NCBI RefSeq assembly: GCF_000293805.1
Contig: NZ_AMBZ01000005.1
Coordinates: 422,518 to 486,517, forward strand
Reading direction: 5' to 3'
DNA: 64,000 bases
Source of the DNA: Paenibacillus alvei DSM 29
Lineage (GTDB): Bacteria > Bacillota > Bacilli > Paenibacillales > Paenibacillaceae
The notes under the pieces: model-generated
The model's input: only the letters and a program-made list of their open reading frames with translations
Told to the model about the DNA's origin: nothing
Databases searched by the model: none
Program-made: the position numbers and the translations under genes
Part shown: positions 8,905 through 18,230 of the stretch, piece by piece
Position numbering within the stretch: position 1 is the first letter of the stretch
Layout: every line of letters begins with the position of its first letter

Positions 8905-10020
8905 TTATTCAATTCCTGCTAACACCTGATACCAAATCCCCCTGCTGCTGTACAATGTCTCCCGTACATCCTTCCATCCCCCCATATCTTCGATATGGAA
9001 CAAGCCCTCAGGAATGGGATAGACCTCGGCAGTCTCCTGTGCAACTTGCTCATTCACCGGTCGGAATCCCGCTTCTGCGAATATGCGCTGTGCCTTAGGC
9101 CCACGCAAATAAGCTACAAGCGCTTGAGCAGCCTCCTCTACTTGGTGCTTCTTCGCATAGTGCTCAACCACAACCGCTGGATTCTCAACCAGGATGGTGT
9201 GCTTCGGCAGGATCATTTCATAGGGAACCCCCTCGCGCTTGCGGGATAGTATCTCATTTTCATAAGTGACGATTGCATCTCCGACACCATATTCGAATGC
9301 CGCCATTGAAGCACGGCCGCTCTTATCTAATGACAGCACATTGTGATGGATACGCATCAGCAGTTGTTTGGCGAACTTTGGCCCATTCTCGCCTTGTTCA
9401 GCGGCCATCTTCAGACCTGCCCCATATATCGCATTAATATCCCATTGGGCTCCACCAGACGTTTTGGGATTCGGATACAGAACATTGACCCCCTCAAGAG
9501 TCAAATCCAACCAATCCTGTATCCCGAGCGGATTGCCCTTGCGCGTGCCAATGACCACAACAGACCGAGTGACCATGCCGTGATAAGTGTCCTGATCCTT
9601 CCATTCCGGCTTAATCAGCTTTGCTCCTACAAGCTTATCAATGTCACCTTCCATTGCAAGAAGCGCCACATCCGCTTCCATGCCTCCGGCTATCGCTCTT
9701 GCCTGTGTGCCCGAAGCTTCGTAGGACTCTTGAAATACAATCTTCTTCCCCGTCCTTGCTTCCCAATCCACAGCAAATTCCGGCAATATACGGCCAAGCG
9801 CATCCTTCACGACCGAATATGCACCAATCACAAGTGTAACTGTATCCTTATCAGCAGTAGATATTTGCTGAACAGGCAAGCCACTATCCGCCCCATTCAC
9901 GTTTGGAGCATCCGCCCCATTGCTGCACCCCGTCAACATCACCAAGAGAGAGAGCATCCATACAGCCGTCAATCGAGCTGTCCACGCTATCGCTCTGAAT
10001 CGAATCAGGCGTACTCTCAT
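8905..10020 (-). CDS. Sulfate ABC transporter substrate-binding lipoprotein
   Basis: Sulfate/thiosulfate-binding protein (Sbp/CysP type), about 371 residues. A signal sequence ends in VMLTGCSNG, a lipobox. The mature part carries the family blocks VTLVIGAYSVVKDALGRILPEF, FQESYEASGTQARAI and VLYPNPKTSGGAQWDINAIYG. Last gene of the cysT-cysW-cysA-sbp operon. Start at ATG 10020 with GGAGGCACGGGA upstream; a longer frame upstream lacks homology. Confidence 0.92.
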   Translation of the reverse strand: MRVRLIRFRAIAWTARLTAVWMLSLLVMLTGCSNGADAPNVNGADSGLPVQQISTADKDTVTLVIGAYSVVKDALGRILPEFAVDWEARTGKKIVFQESYEASGTQARAIAGGMEADVALLAMEGDIDKLVGAKLIKPEWKDQDTYHGMVTRSVVVIGTRKGNPLGIQDWLDLTLEGVNVLYPNPKTSGGAQWDINAIYGAGLKMAAEQGENGPKFAKQLLMRIHHNVLSLDKSGRASMAAFEYGVGDAIVTYENEILSRKREGVPYEMILPKHTILVENPAVVVEHYAKKHQVEEAAQALVAYLRGPKAQRIFAEAGFRPVNEQVAQETAEVYPIPEGLFHIEDMGGWKDVRETLYSSRGIWYQVLAGIE

Positions 10021-10040
10021 TCCCGTGCCTCCATTTGAGT

Positions 10041-11192
10041 TTAAATGTGAACCGGCATCGGGTCTTCTTTTAACGCATTTTCCACTACCCAACTGCGCCC
10101 CTCCTCGAACAGATAGACACGATGGACGAGCACATGTACCCAATCTCCTGTCTGCAGCATTGGTTTTTCTAATGAGCGATACGTCTTCAGTATCATATCG
10201 CCCACTTCAATGGCCACCATCCATTCACTGCCACGAAATTGTAGCGACTTTACCGTACCATGCACACATGCGGATGCCATCATCAATTCGCCAGGCAATC
10301 CAACCTCAATATATTCGGGGCGAATAAGCGCCTTGAATGCTGCATCTTGAAGGGATGTATCCCGATCGTATTGAGGTTCTAAGCTGATGTGTGCAGAAGC
10401 AGAAATATTTGAAGAAGGGCTGCCTGACTGATGCAGCGATAAGGTCTCGAAGCCTCGCAAAGAGTCAAAATCTGAAATAATCGTTGATTCTCCAATAAAT
10501 TCGGCCACGAAAGGTGTGTTTGGAGATTGATAAATATCCCAAGGTGTTCCTTTCTGTTCGACTCTCCCTTGATTGATGATCATAATTTCATCAGCAACCT
10601 CAATGGCCTCATCCTGATCATGGGTTACGAAGATGGACGTAATCCCAACCCGTTCAATTAACTCCCGCAGCCAGCTGCGCAGTTCCTTGCGAATCTTAGC
10701 ATCAATCGCAGCGAACGGCTCATCCAGCAGCAGCAGCTGAGGCTCTGGCGCCAAGGCGCGTGCAAAGGCGACTCGCTGCCGTTGGCCCCCGGACAATTGA
10801 TGCGGATACCTGCGCTCCACACCAGTCAGTTCGATAAGCTCCAGCAGCTCCGTGACCCGCTCGCGAATACGCGCCTTAGGCCATTTTTGAATGTTCAGCC
10901 CGAAGGCTATATTGTCATAAACCGTCATATGCTTGAACAATGCATACTGTTGAAATACGAAACCGATACCGCGCTGCTGGGGCGGAATCTCATTCATCCG
11001 CTTCCCTTGAAATCTAATCTCACCGCTGTCTGGTTGCTCCAAGCCAGCAAGCATGCGCAATACGGAAGTTTTCCCGCCGCCGCTAGGTCCAAGCAAGCCT
11101 ATAAGCTGTCCTGCTTCAATGGAGAAGTTAACATCGCGCACCGCATGATACGATCCGAACCATTTGTTGAGCTGATTTACCTCAATATGCAT
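10041..11192 (-). CDS. cysA: Sulfate ABC transporter ATP-binding protein
   Basis: CysA-type ATPase, about 383 residues. Walker A GPSGGGKT at residues 35-42, the ABC signature LSGGQRQRVAFARALA, Walker B LLLLDEPFAAID and the H-loop FVTHDQDEA are intact. A C-terminal regulatory/TOBE-like region (after about residue 235) is longer and more divergent than usual. AAAGGAG precedes ATG 11192, which starts MHIEVNQLNKWFG. It lies three bases from cysW and is surely co-transcribed. Confidence 0.93.
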   Translation of the reverse strand: MHIEVNQLNKWFGSYHAVRDVNFSIEAGQLIGLLGPSGGGKTSVLRMLAGLEQPDSGEIRFQGKRMNEIPPQQRGIGFVFQQYALFKHMTVYDNIAFGLNIQKWPKARIRERVTELLELIELTGVERRYPHQLSGGQRQRVAFARALAPEPQLLLLDEPFAAIDAKIRKELRSWLRELIERVGITSIFVTHDQDEAIEVADEIMIINQGRVEQKGTPWDIYQSPNTPFVAEFIGESTIISDFDSLRGFETLSLHQSGSPSSNISASAHISLEPQYDRDTSLQDAAFKALIRPEYIEVGLPGELMMASACVHGTVKSLQFRGSEWMVAIEVGDMILKTYRSLEKPMLQTGDWVHVLVHRVYLFEEGRSWVVENALKEDPMPVHI

Positions 11193-11194
11193 CG

Positions 11195-12112
11195 TCAATG
11201 CACTCCTTTGCGACCTGCATGACGCTTCGCCCATTCCATGACGAGCAGCAGGATGATGGAACTACATACAAGCACAAGTGCCAAGCTGCTGGCAGCCGCA
11301 ATGTTGAAGTTCTCCACGTCTTGATACACTAATGTAGTTGCTGTCTGTGTTTTGTTCATGATATTGCCGGACACGACAAGAATGGCGCCGAATTCCCCGA
11401 GGGAACGGGCAACGGTCAGCACGATTCCATAGATGACTCCCCAACGAATCGAAGGCCATGTAACCTTCCAGAAGGTAGTCCAATCATACGCGCCGAGTGT
11501 AGATGCCGCCTCCTCCTGCTGCGTCCCTATTTCTTGAAGAACAGGAATAACTTCACGGATTAGCAGCGGGAACGTCACAAACAAAGTGGCAAGCACCATA
11601 CCTGGAAACGCGTATACGATCTGAAATCCCATGTCTGCGAATAGTGTGCCAATCACTGTCTGGGGCCCTAACAAAAGCACAATCATAAATCCGCCAATGA
11701 TCGGAGACACCGCAAAAGGAAGATCAATGATAGCATTAAGCAAACGACGAGCGAGCCCGCTCATCCAGTTCCCTCTTACCAGTACAATGGACAGCCATAC
11801 TCCAAAGATGGCATTAAGCACCGTCACAACCGCTACAACAGCGGCTGTAACGCCAAGTGCATGAAGAGCCTCTGGTCTGCTAAGCGAAGCGAGAGCCGAG
11901 CTCCAGCCGCCATGGAAGGCACCCAGACACATTTGCAGTAAGGGAGCGATAAGCAGGGTGAAAAATACAGCGTACGTTAATAAAATGAGAAGCAGCTGCA
12001 TCTTGGAGCGTGAATGAGATGAATGTGAAGCTGCAGTTAATGACGAGGCGGTCAAGAAGAGTTGCTGTTCTGTATATGATTTGGACTGGTGATTAGAAGT
12101 ACGCTGTTTCAT
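11195..12112 (-). CDS. cysW: Sulfate ABC transporter permease CysW
   Basis: Inner-membrane permease of the sulfate importer, about 305 residues with six predicted helices after a Ser/His-rich hydrophilic N-terminus of ~40 residues. The EAA loop reads EEAASTLGAYDWTTFWKVTWP, and ARSLGEFGAILVVSGNIMNKT is the characteristic CysW/CysT block. Start at ATG 12112 with GGAGG eight bases upstream; it overlaps the end of cysT by four bases. Confidence 0.92.
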   Translation of the reverse strand: MKQRTSNHQSKSYTEQQLFLTASSLTAASHSSHSRSKMQLLLILLTYAVFFTLLIAPLLQMCLGAFHGGWSSALASLSRPEALHALGVTAAVVAVVTVLNAIFGVWLSIVLVRGNWMSGLARRLLNAIIDLPFAVSPIIGGFMIVLLLGPQTVIGTLFADMGFQIVYAFPGMVLATLFVTFPLLIREVIPVLQEIGTQQEEAASTLGAYDWTTFWKVTWPSIRWGVIYGIVLTVARSLGEFGAILVVSGNIMNKTQTATTLVYQDVENFNIAAASSLALVLVCSSIILLLVMEWAKRHAGRKGVH

Positions 12113-12924
12113 GATGGGTTCCTCCGGTTCTGTATCCAATGAATCGCCCACAGGAATAGAAAAGATAACGTCAGCAATAAGATAGACACGACAGCTGCTG
12201 CTTGGGGATGATCACTCTCTATTTCGCCGAAAATGTACACCGATGCAACAAGTGTTTTTCCTGGAATATTCCCAGCTACAAGCACGACTGCTCCGAACTC
12301 TGCCATCGCTCGGGAGAAAGCCAGCATAGCCCCGCTTACGATGCCTGGACGCATGCGCGGCAGTGTGACGTGGAGGAACGTGTGCATGCGAGAAGCTCCC
12401 AGCGTATAAGAAGCCTCTTCTTCAGACCGATCTGCTTCCTCCAATAGCGGCTGAACCGCTCGAATGACAAAAGGGAAGGTGACGAATACCATGGCCACGA
12501 CAATTGCGGGCTCTGCAAATACGATTCTCCATCCCATTGACTCCGCCAGACGGCCAATGAAGCTTCCTGGTCCGAGCAGCAGCAGAATCATGAGCCCGCC
12601 GACAGCAGTCGGAAGTGCAAATGGAAGATCAACCAAGCTGTTCAACCACGCTCGCCCGACAAAACGGTACCGGTGGAGCACCCATGCCGACATCGTCCCG
12701 ATGACGACGTTGATGGCTGTAGCAATGAATGCAAGACGGAACGTAAATACGACTGACTGCCACGCAAGCGGCTCGATAAGACTGTCTACAAATGTCCCCC
12801 AACCTCCATAGAACGATTGGGCGTAAATACCTCCGAGAGGAATTACAACCAGTAAAAATACGTATAGAAGCAGCGTGGTTCGAAACCCCCACAACGCTCC
12901 GCGATAGCGCAGTACTGCGTTCAC
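12109..12924 (-). CDS. cysT: Sulfate ABC transporter permease CysT
   Basis: First gene of the sulfate operon, 271 residues, GTG start preceded by a G-rich site. Six hydrophobic helices; EAA loop EEEASYTLGASRMHTFLHVTLP and the block SRAMAEFGAVVLVAGNIPGKT identify CysT/CysU. Together with cysW, cysA and sbp it makes a complete sulfate/thiosulfate importer. The ~265 bases upstream (12925-13189) hold the promoter region; no riboswitch of a class recognisable by eye was found there. Confidence 0.93.
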   Translation of the reverse strand: MNAVLRYRGALWGFRTTLLLYVFLLVVIPLGGIYAQSFYGGWGTFVDSLIEPLAWQSVVFTFRLAFIATAINVVIGTMSAWVLHRYRFVGRAWLNSLVDLPFALPTAVGGLMILLLLGPGSFIGRLAESMGWRIVFAEPAIVVAMVFVTFPFVIRAVQPLLEEADRSEEEASYTLGASRMHTFLHVTLPRMRPGIVSGAMLAFSRAMAEFGAVVLVAGNIPGKTLVASVYIFGEIESDHPQAAAVVSILLLTLSFLFLWAIHWIQNRRNPS

Positions 12925-13189
12925 CTTCGTACCCCCATTTACGTGATCTCACGCCTTATGCTTATTATTCCAACTTCTTTACTAGGTAATTGTTTTCATC
13001 ACTTTACCAAAAATAACGGACATCGTCAATACCTAAGATTTGAAAAGCATACTCTCGCTTATCCAATTTGTAAGTGAACCTTATGCAACTTATTCGAAAC
13101 CCTTATGATAGGTGATAACCCATTTTTGCGTTATTGAGACGTTGATCCTTGGCCCATCTCATACTAAAGAACTGTTCACACATAATAAA

Positions 13190-13226
13190 AAGCCCGCCGA
13201 TGGCATTGCCAGCATCTGACGGACTT
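13190..13226 (-). terminator. Terminator of the lipoprotein gene
   Basis: On the minus strand AAGTCCGTCAGATG pairs with CATCGGCGGGCTT (one mismatch region), followed by TTTTTATTAT, directly after the stop codon of the upstream lipoprotein gene. Confidence 0.75.
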
Positions 13227-13229
13227 CCT

Positions 13230-13856
13230 TTAGGAATGTATCCACTTTTTAAAGAAGGTGACCCTCTTCTGCTCCGCATTCATGCGAATGACATACCGCA
13301 TTCCCAGCTCTGCATCCTGAAATAGAAAGATCCCTTTTTCCTTGTTCTTTTCATTCAAGACGTGGAGAGTACGTTCATTTGCTCGCAGCCGTTCCACAAT
13401 GAACGATTGCGCCTTCTCCTGAAGCTCTGACACCTCATTTTCTTCTCTATCCAAGCCTATTGAAGGCATCAATAAACCGAGCTTAAATAGTTCTCCTGTC
13501 TTCAGATTTACCTCACCATAAAAACCGCTAATGCCATTCTTCCGCTCCCCAATGTCCTGAAGTGTGGCAATAAAGGTCACATGCCCTTCATCAGGCTTCG
13601 TATTATCCTGGTTAGCGTAATATTTCGAGAATCCGCAAATCAGGTTCCAATCCTGTTCGCTGATGGAAATATCATATAAATTGCGGAGGCCTTCCTTCGC
13701 AACTTGAAAGACCTTCTCTTTATTGAGTGACTTCTCTTTTCCATAATCGGTAACGACCTGATTAACCTTGTTGTAGGTATGCTGAACGGCCTGTCCGCAT
13801 CCTGCCAACAGCCAGCTGATCGACATGACCGCCAGCAGCAGCGCTGCCTTCTTCAT
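13230..13856 (-). CDS. Hypothetical lipoprotein
   Basis: 208 residues with a signal peptide and lipobox LLAGC near residue 20, so a membrane-anchored extracellular lipoprotein. The body is mixed alpha/beta with a charged Glu/Lys-rich stretch around residues 140-175 and no motif I recognise. It is a single-gene unit with its own terminator. Function unknown. Confidence 0.75.
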   Translation of the reverse strand: MKKAALLLAVMSISWLLAGCGQAVQHTYNKVNQVVTDYGKEKSLNKEKVFQVAKEGLRNLYDISISEQDWNLICGFSKYYANQDNTKPDEGHVTFIATLQDIGERKNGISGFYGEVNLKTGELFKLGLLMPSIGLDREENEVSELQEKAQSFIVERLRANERTLHVLNEKNKEKGIFLFQDAELGMRYVIRMNAEQKRVTFFKKWIHS

Positions 13857-14045
13857 GATCTATCTACCCCACTTCATTCCAACGATATGGTTAGACTCCT
13901 TCTATGTCTATTCCCCCACATCTATTACTTTACATGAAGTTCGCAGAATGAGCATCTGATTCTGATGACAATTCTTCTTACAATATTGTCACTATTCCAG
14001 CAACATACAAAAAAGTAATATACGCTGTCTTGCTTTACTATAGAA

Positions 14046-14149
14046 AAGCCTCCTTACGTCCGATTACCTGCTTGCATTCATGCCAGTAACCTTGAGCTGG
14101 GCTACTGTCACGATGTGCGCCGAATGGAAACGTGAGAAGGCTTCTTTTT
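14046..14149 (+). other. Conserved-looking three-way-junction structure with terminator
   Basis: In the 330-base gap between the lipoprotein and TetR genes, AAGCCTCCTTACG (14046-14058) pairs with CGTGAGAAGGCTT (14131-14143) with one mismatch and one G-U, followed by C and five T. Inside lies a second hairpin (TTACCTG..GCA TTCA TGC..CAGTAA, 14064-14089) and a weaker GGC/GCC arm. It could be a small RNA on the plus strand, or the terminator of the TetR gene read on the minus strand, which has a four-T run at its other end. No known RNA class was recognised. Confidence 0.4.
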
Positions 14150-14190
14150 AATTCAAAAACATAGGATTCCAAGTTATGAATGATTACGCT

Positions 14191-14793
14191 TTACGCCGTC
14201 TGTGCCGAATCCAGCGTTCTGCGGCATAAGAAACGAACATGGGCTAACGCCGCAGGTTTCACCTCATCAAAGGTGACTTGATCTTGAATGTAAAAGGAGA
14301 TGAATCCATGCATGGCAAGAAAAATACTTCGTGGGATATTATGCCGTTCCTGTTCCGTATGAATGCTGCTCGCGAGCGTCTGTCTAACGATCGTCGAGAA
14401 CATTTCTAAGCAGCGACCTTGTTCTGAGCGAGCGTACGCGAGCAATTCTTCATCCCGCGTCATGAACATAATTTCATAATGGTGCGGCTGTTCAAGACCA
14501 AAGCGGATGAATTCCAGCATCACCTGTTCCATCTTCGACAGCCCATCCGAAGGAGCCTGAACCATAACACGTTCGAACAACCGTCCCAAGCGCTTGAAAT
14601 CTTCCTGAACTAGCGCGTAGAACAGTTCTGCCTTGTCTTTGAAATGATAATAAAGCGATCCGTGGCTATACCCTAATTGTTGGCCGATACTTCGCATGGA
14701 GATCGCGCGGTATCCTTTCGTGACAAACAAGTGGCGCGCTACTTCCAAGATGCGCTCTCGCGATAGCTCTTGATCCACTGCTTTTCTTGGCAT
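14191..14793 (-). CDS. TetR/AcrR family transcriptional regulator
   Basis: 200 residues. The N-terminal TetR DNA-binding domain is clear: RERILEVARHLFVTKGYRAISMRSIGQQLGYSHGSLYYHFKDK (helix-turn-helix about residues 30-55). The C-terminal ligand domain is unassigned. It lies 13 bases downstream of the YigZ-family gene and is probably co-transcribed with it. Target unknown. Confidence 0.9.
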   Translation of the reverse strand: MPRKAVDQELSRERILEVARHLFVTKGYRAISMRSIGQQLGYSHGSLYYHFKDKAELFYALVQEDFKRLGRLFERVMVQAPSDGLSKMEQVMLEFIRFGLEQPHHYEIMFMTRDEELLAYARSEQGRCLEMFSTIVRQTLASSIHTEQERHNIPRSIFLAMHGFISFYIQDQVTFDEVKPAALAHVRFLCRRTLDSAQTA

Positions 14794-14806
14794 AGAGGTT
14801 GTCTCC

Positions 14807-15439
14807 TTATTCCCCTTCGATATAGTAGATAGGCTCTCCCTTCCGAATGACGGCCTGACCTTGCGTCAAATCCGTAATCCACGCCATAAACCGCTCTGTT
14901 TCCGACACGACGGGCAAACACGTCAATGTCACTTTGTCGGTAAATTGCGTTTCCCCCATCCTTGTCTCTTTATTTCTCAGCTCATTCTCAAGCTTGCCAA
15001 GCCAAGTATAATCAATTTCAACAAACACTTCTTGATGCAGCACCTTCACAATCGCATCCGCTGCTTCAATCGCAGCAACAGCCCCATCTGTATACGCGCG
15101 AATCAAGCCGCCTGCTCCAAGCAGAATTCCCCCGAAATATCGAGTTACAACGATGGCAGTGTTCTTCAGACCTTGATTCTTGATTACTTCCAAGATGGGT
15201 TTGCCAGCAGTGCCGCTAGGTTCCCCGTCATCAGACGCCTTCTGAATTTCATCGCGTTCGCCAATGACGTAAGCGGAGCAATTGTGCGTGGCATTCCAAT
15301 GCTGCTTCTTCATTTCTTCTATAAAAGCAATCGCCTCTTCCTCGTTGGCAACTGGCTTGCCATAACCGATAAAGCGCGACTTCTTGATGACGATTTCTTT
15401 GCTGCCGAATTGGCGCACCGTCTTATATTGTTCCAGCAT
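14807..15439 (-). CDS. YigZ family (IMPACT) protein
   Basis: 210 residues matching the YigZ/IMPACT family: KKSRFIGYGKPVANEEEA, HNCSAYVIGE, the signature DDGEPSGTAGKPILEVI, and TRYFGGILLGAGGLIRAYTDGA, followed by a C-terminal DUF1949-like ferredoxin fold. Members are linked to translation control, but biochemical function is poorly known. It forms a short operon with the TetR gene. Confidence 0.93.
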   Translation of the reverse strand: MLEQYKTVRQFGSKEIVIKKSRFIGYGKPVANEEEAIAFIEEMKKQHWNATHNCSAYVIGERDEIQKASDDGEPSGTAGKPILEVIKNQGLKNTAIVVTRYFGGILLGAGGLIRAYTDGAVAAIEAADAIVKVLHQEVFVEIDYTWLGKLENELRNKETRMGETQFTDKVTLTCLPVVSETERFMAWITDLTQGQAVIRKGEPIYYIEGE

Positions 15440-15465
15440 GAAGATTCACCTTCCAAGATTGCCAA

Positions 15466-15498
15466 GAAAGCAGCCCCCCATGTCGGAGAACTGCTTTC
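15466..15498 (-). terminator. Hairpin downstream of pgi
   Basis: GAAAGCAG and CTGCTTTC form an inverted repeat around a loop between the pgi stop and the YigZ start; only a short T-rich tail follows, so termination may be partial. Confidence 0.5.
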
Positions 15499-15540
15499 AC
15501 GGCTTGTTGCCTATCTAAGCTGATAACTCATGCCGCCCGC

Positions 15541-16896
15541 TTATTCGGACAATCTTGCTTCCAATTCTGCTTTTTGAGCTTCATATCCTGGTTTGCCGAG
15601 CAAGGCGAACATATTTTTCTTGTATGCTTCCACCCCTGGCTGATCGAACGGATTAACTCCGAGCAGATAGCCGCTGATGCCGCATGCTTTTTCAAAGAAG
15701 TATACCAAATATCCGAACGAATATGGCGTCATGTCAGGAATCGTCACGACCAAGTTCGGTACGTTACCATCTGTATGTGCCAGCAAAGTGCCTTGGAATG
15801 CCTTCTTGTTCACGAAGTCGACTGTCTTGCCTGCTAGGAAATTCAAGCCGTCCAAATCGTCAGCATCCTCTTGAATCGTGATGTGATGCTTCACTTCTTC
15901 CACTTGAATAACCGTTTCGAACAGGTTGCGAGTCCCTTCTTGAATGAACTGTCCCATCGAGTGAAGATCAGTCGAGAAGTCAACTGAGGATGGGTAGATC
16001 CCCTTGTTGTCTTTCCCTTCGCTCTCGCCGAACAGTTGCTTCCACCATTCCGACACATAGTGAAGGGATGGCTCATAGTTCACGAGAATTTCAGTTGTTT
16101 TGCCCTTGCGATAAAGAGCATTGCGTGCTGCTGCGTATTGGTAGCTAAGGTTCTCTTCGACATTCGGATTGCTGAATTCTTCCGAAGCATCTCTAGCACC
16201 TTGCATCATCTCGTCGATATCAATGCCAGCGACTGCGATTGGCAATAGGCCAACCGGCGTCAATACGGAGTAGCGGCCGCCTACATCATCAGGAATGATG
16301 AATGTCTCATAGCCTTCCGCCGTTGCCAGCGTCTTCAGTGCGCCCTTCTCGCGATCCGTTGTAGCGAAAATACGGTTCTTCGCTTCTTCCTTGCCGTACT
16401 TCTTCTCCAGCAATTCTTTGAAGATACGGAATGCAATAGCAGGCTCTGTCGTTGTCCCCGACTTGGAGATAACATTGATCGAGAAATCCTTGCCTTCGAT
16501 CAATTGCATCAAGTGAGTCATATAAGTCGAGCTAATGTTATTGCCTGCAAAATAAATTTCAGGCGTGTTGCGCTTGTCCTTCGGAAGCATGTTATAGAAG
16601 GAATGGCTCAACATTTCAATCGCTGCGCGTGCTCCCAAATAGGAACCGCCAATTCCGATAACGATAAGCACATCAGAATTCGCTTGAATGCGCTTAGCTG
16701 CCGCTTGAATGCGCGCGAATTCCTCTTTATCATATGCGGAAGGTAGATCAATCCAGCCTAGATAATCAGAACCGGCTCCTGACTTATTATGTAATTGCTC
16801 ATGCGCTAAGCGAATGGGCTCTTTAAAATAATCAATTTCATGCTGACTTACGAACGTCAACGCCTTGCTGTAATCAAAGTGCACTTTTTTTGCCAT
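15541..16896 (-). CDS. pgi: Glucose-6-phosphate isomerase
   Basis: Glycolytic isomerase of the bacterial ~450-residue type. Motifs include [51 protein letters not shown] and [18 protein letters not shown]. The start is ATG 16896 ([10 protein letters not shown]) after GAGGAGGGTG; an in-frame upstream ATG at 16932 has no such site. An intact run of seven A (sense) near the start is useful as a control against general homopolymer loss in this sequence. Confidence 0.97.
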   Translation of the reverse strand: MAKKVHFDYSKALTFVSQHEIDYFKEPIRLAHEQLHNKSGAGSDYLGWIDLPSAYDKEEFARIQAAAKRIQANSDVLIVIGIGGSYLGARAAIEMLSHSFYNMLPKDKRNTPEIYFAGNNISSTYMTHLMQLIEGKDFSINVISKSGTTTEPAIAFRIFKELLEKKYGKEEAKNRIFATTDREKGALKTLATAEGYETFIIPDDVGGRYSVLTPVGLLPIAVAGIDIDEMMQGARDASEEFSNPNVEENLSYQYAAARNALYRKGKTTEILVNYEPSLHYVSEWWKQLFGESEGKDNKGIYPSSVDFSTDLHSMGQFIQEGTRNLFETVIQVEEVKHHITIQEDADDLDGLNFLAGKTVDFVNKKAFQGTLLAHTDGNVPNLVVTIPDMTPYSFGYLVYFFEKACGISGYLLGVNPFDQPGVEAYKKNMFALLGKPGYEAQKAELEARLSE

Positions 16897-17185
16897 CGTA
16901 CACCCTCCTCGAGTATTGGTTGACTTTGCCACTTTACCCCACGAAAATCAATATAGTCATAGGATACTGGATTTTGGACGGAAACACAAGGGAACGCGTT
17001 TCATTGGAATGGATTACACGATAAAATAAATTTATAACATTGCGCAATTTTGCATATGAATACGCTGTCACCCCCTTCTTTCAAACATGGCATACCTGAT
17101 TTCTTGTCCCCGCCACTGACAAATATGATACACTAACATCATCGAAATCATTCGAATCATTCACAGTGCGAGAGGATGAGAGGCA

Positions 17186-18085
17186 ATGAAGGCAGCGGTA
17201 CTTGGATTAGGCACGATGGGTGCGCCGATGGCGGCCAATCTGCTAGGTAAAGGATTCGAAGTGACGGTGTACAATCGCTCCAAGGAGAAAACGATTCCGT
17301 TAGTTGAGCAAGGAGCTCATGCAGCGGATCTGCCGCGAGCGGCTGCTGAGCAGTCCGATATCATAATCACAATGGTTAGTGACGATTCTTCCATTGAAGC
17401 GATCTACTACGGTGATGATGGCGTACTCGCCGGCGTTCGCAGCGGACAAGTCATCGTCGACTGCAGCACAATATCCCCTTCACTTGTCCAGCGTCTTGCA
17501 GCAGCATGCGCCGAGCGTGGCGCGCAGTTCCTAGATGCTCCAGTAACAGGCAGCAAGCCTGCAGCGGTCGAGGGAACACTCGTCTTTATGGTGGGCGGTG
17601 AAGATTCTGCTCTTCAGCGAGCTATGCCTGTATTGGAAGCGATGGGACGGATGATCGTCCATATGGGCCCAAACGGCAGCGGTTCCATTACGAAGCTTGC
17701 CCATAACACGATTGTCGGCATCAATAATGCCGCTCTAGCGGAAGGCTTTGCAATGGTATCCAAGGCTGGCGTGAACCCAGAAGCATTCCTTCAGGTAGTT
17801 CGCAATGGCAGTGCAGGAAGCAAGGCAGCCGAACTTAAGGGTGAGAAAATTATCGCAGGCAACTTCGACAATCAATTCTCTTTGCAATTGATGCTCAAGG
17901 ATTTGAAGCTTGCCTCCGTACTGACAGACGCGATGCAAACGCCAACACCGATGCTGGAGCTTGCAAAGAGTCTATTCCAAATGGGACAAACAGCGGGCTA
18001 TGGTGAAGAGGATTTATGTTCGCTTGTGAAAATATACGAGCAATGGATCGGCCATCCAATTGGGCATAACCGTGAAAAACAATGA
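17186..18085 (+). CDS. NAD(P)-dependent 3-hydroxyisobutyrate dehydrogenase-like oxidoreductase
   Basis: Beta-hydroxyacid dehydrogenase family, 299 residues. Rossmann motif GLGTMGAPMAANLLGKGF at the N-terminus, substrate motif DAPVTGSKPAAVEGTLVFMVGG around residue 120, and the catalytic lysine in GSGSITKLAHNTIVG near residue 170. Cytoplasmic and single-gene, divergent from pgi. Substrate (3-hydroxyisobutyrate, tartronate semialdehyde or glyoxylate) cannot be fixed. Confidence 0.9.
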   Translation: MKAAVLGLGTMGAPMAANLLGKGFEVTVYNRSKEKTIPLVEQGAHAADLPRAAAEQSDIIITMVSDDSSIEAIYYGDDGVLAGVRSGQVIVDCSTISPSLVQRLAAACAERGAQFLDAPVTGSKPAAVEGTLVFMVGGEDSALQRAMPVLEAMGRMIVHMGPNGSGSITKLAHNTIVGINNAALAEGFAMVSKAGVNPEAFLQVVRNGSAGSKAAELKGEKIIAGNFDNQFSLQLMLKDLKLASVLTDAMQTPTPMLELAKSLFQMGQTAGYGEEDLCSLVKIYEQWIGHPIGHNREKQ

Positions 18086-18126
18086 CCTAGCTCCTTTAAA
18101 AGGCGCTTTATAGGAACACGATGACA

Positions 18127-18158
18127 AAGGGAGTGCACGTATATTTCGGCGCTCCCTT
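18127..18158 (+). terminator. Intrinsic terminator
   Basis: AAGGGAGTGC pairs with GCGCTCCCTT, followed by CCTATTTT, just after the dehydrogenase gene. Confidence 0.6.
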
Positions 18159-18230
18159 CCTATTTTCACCATGCATTCTGCATTCCTTCTACTCGGTTGA
18201 TTGATTTCAACGCTTACAAGCACCTCATTT

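Noticed and set aside
14046..14149. A known riboswitch class (SAM, TPP, c-di-GMP, NiCo, cobalamin)
   Set aside because: None of the core motifs I know for these were found, and no plus-strand gene follows.
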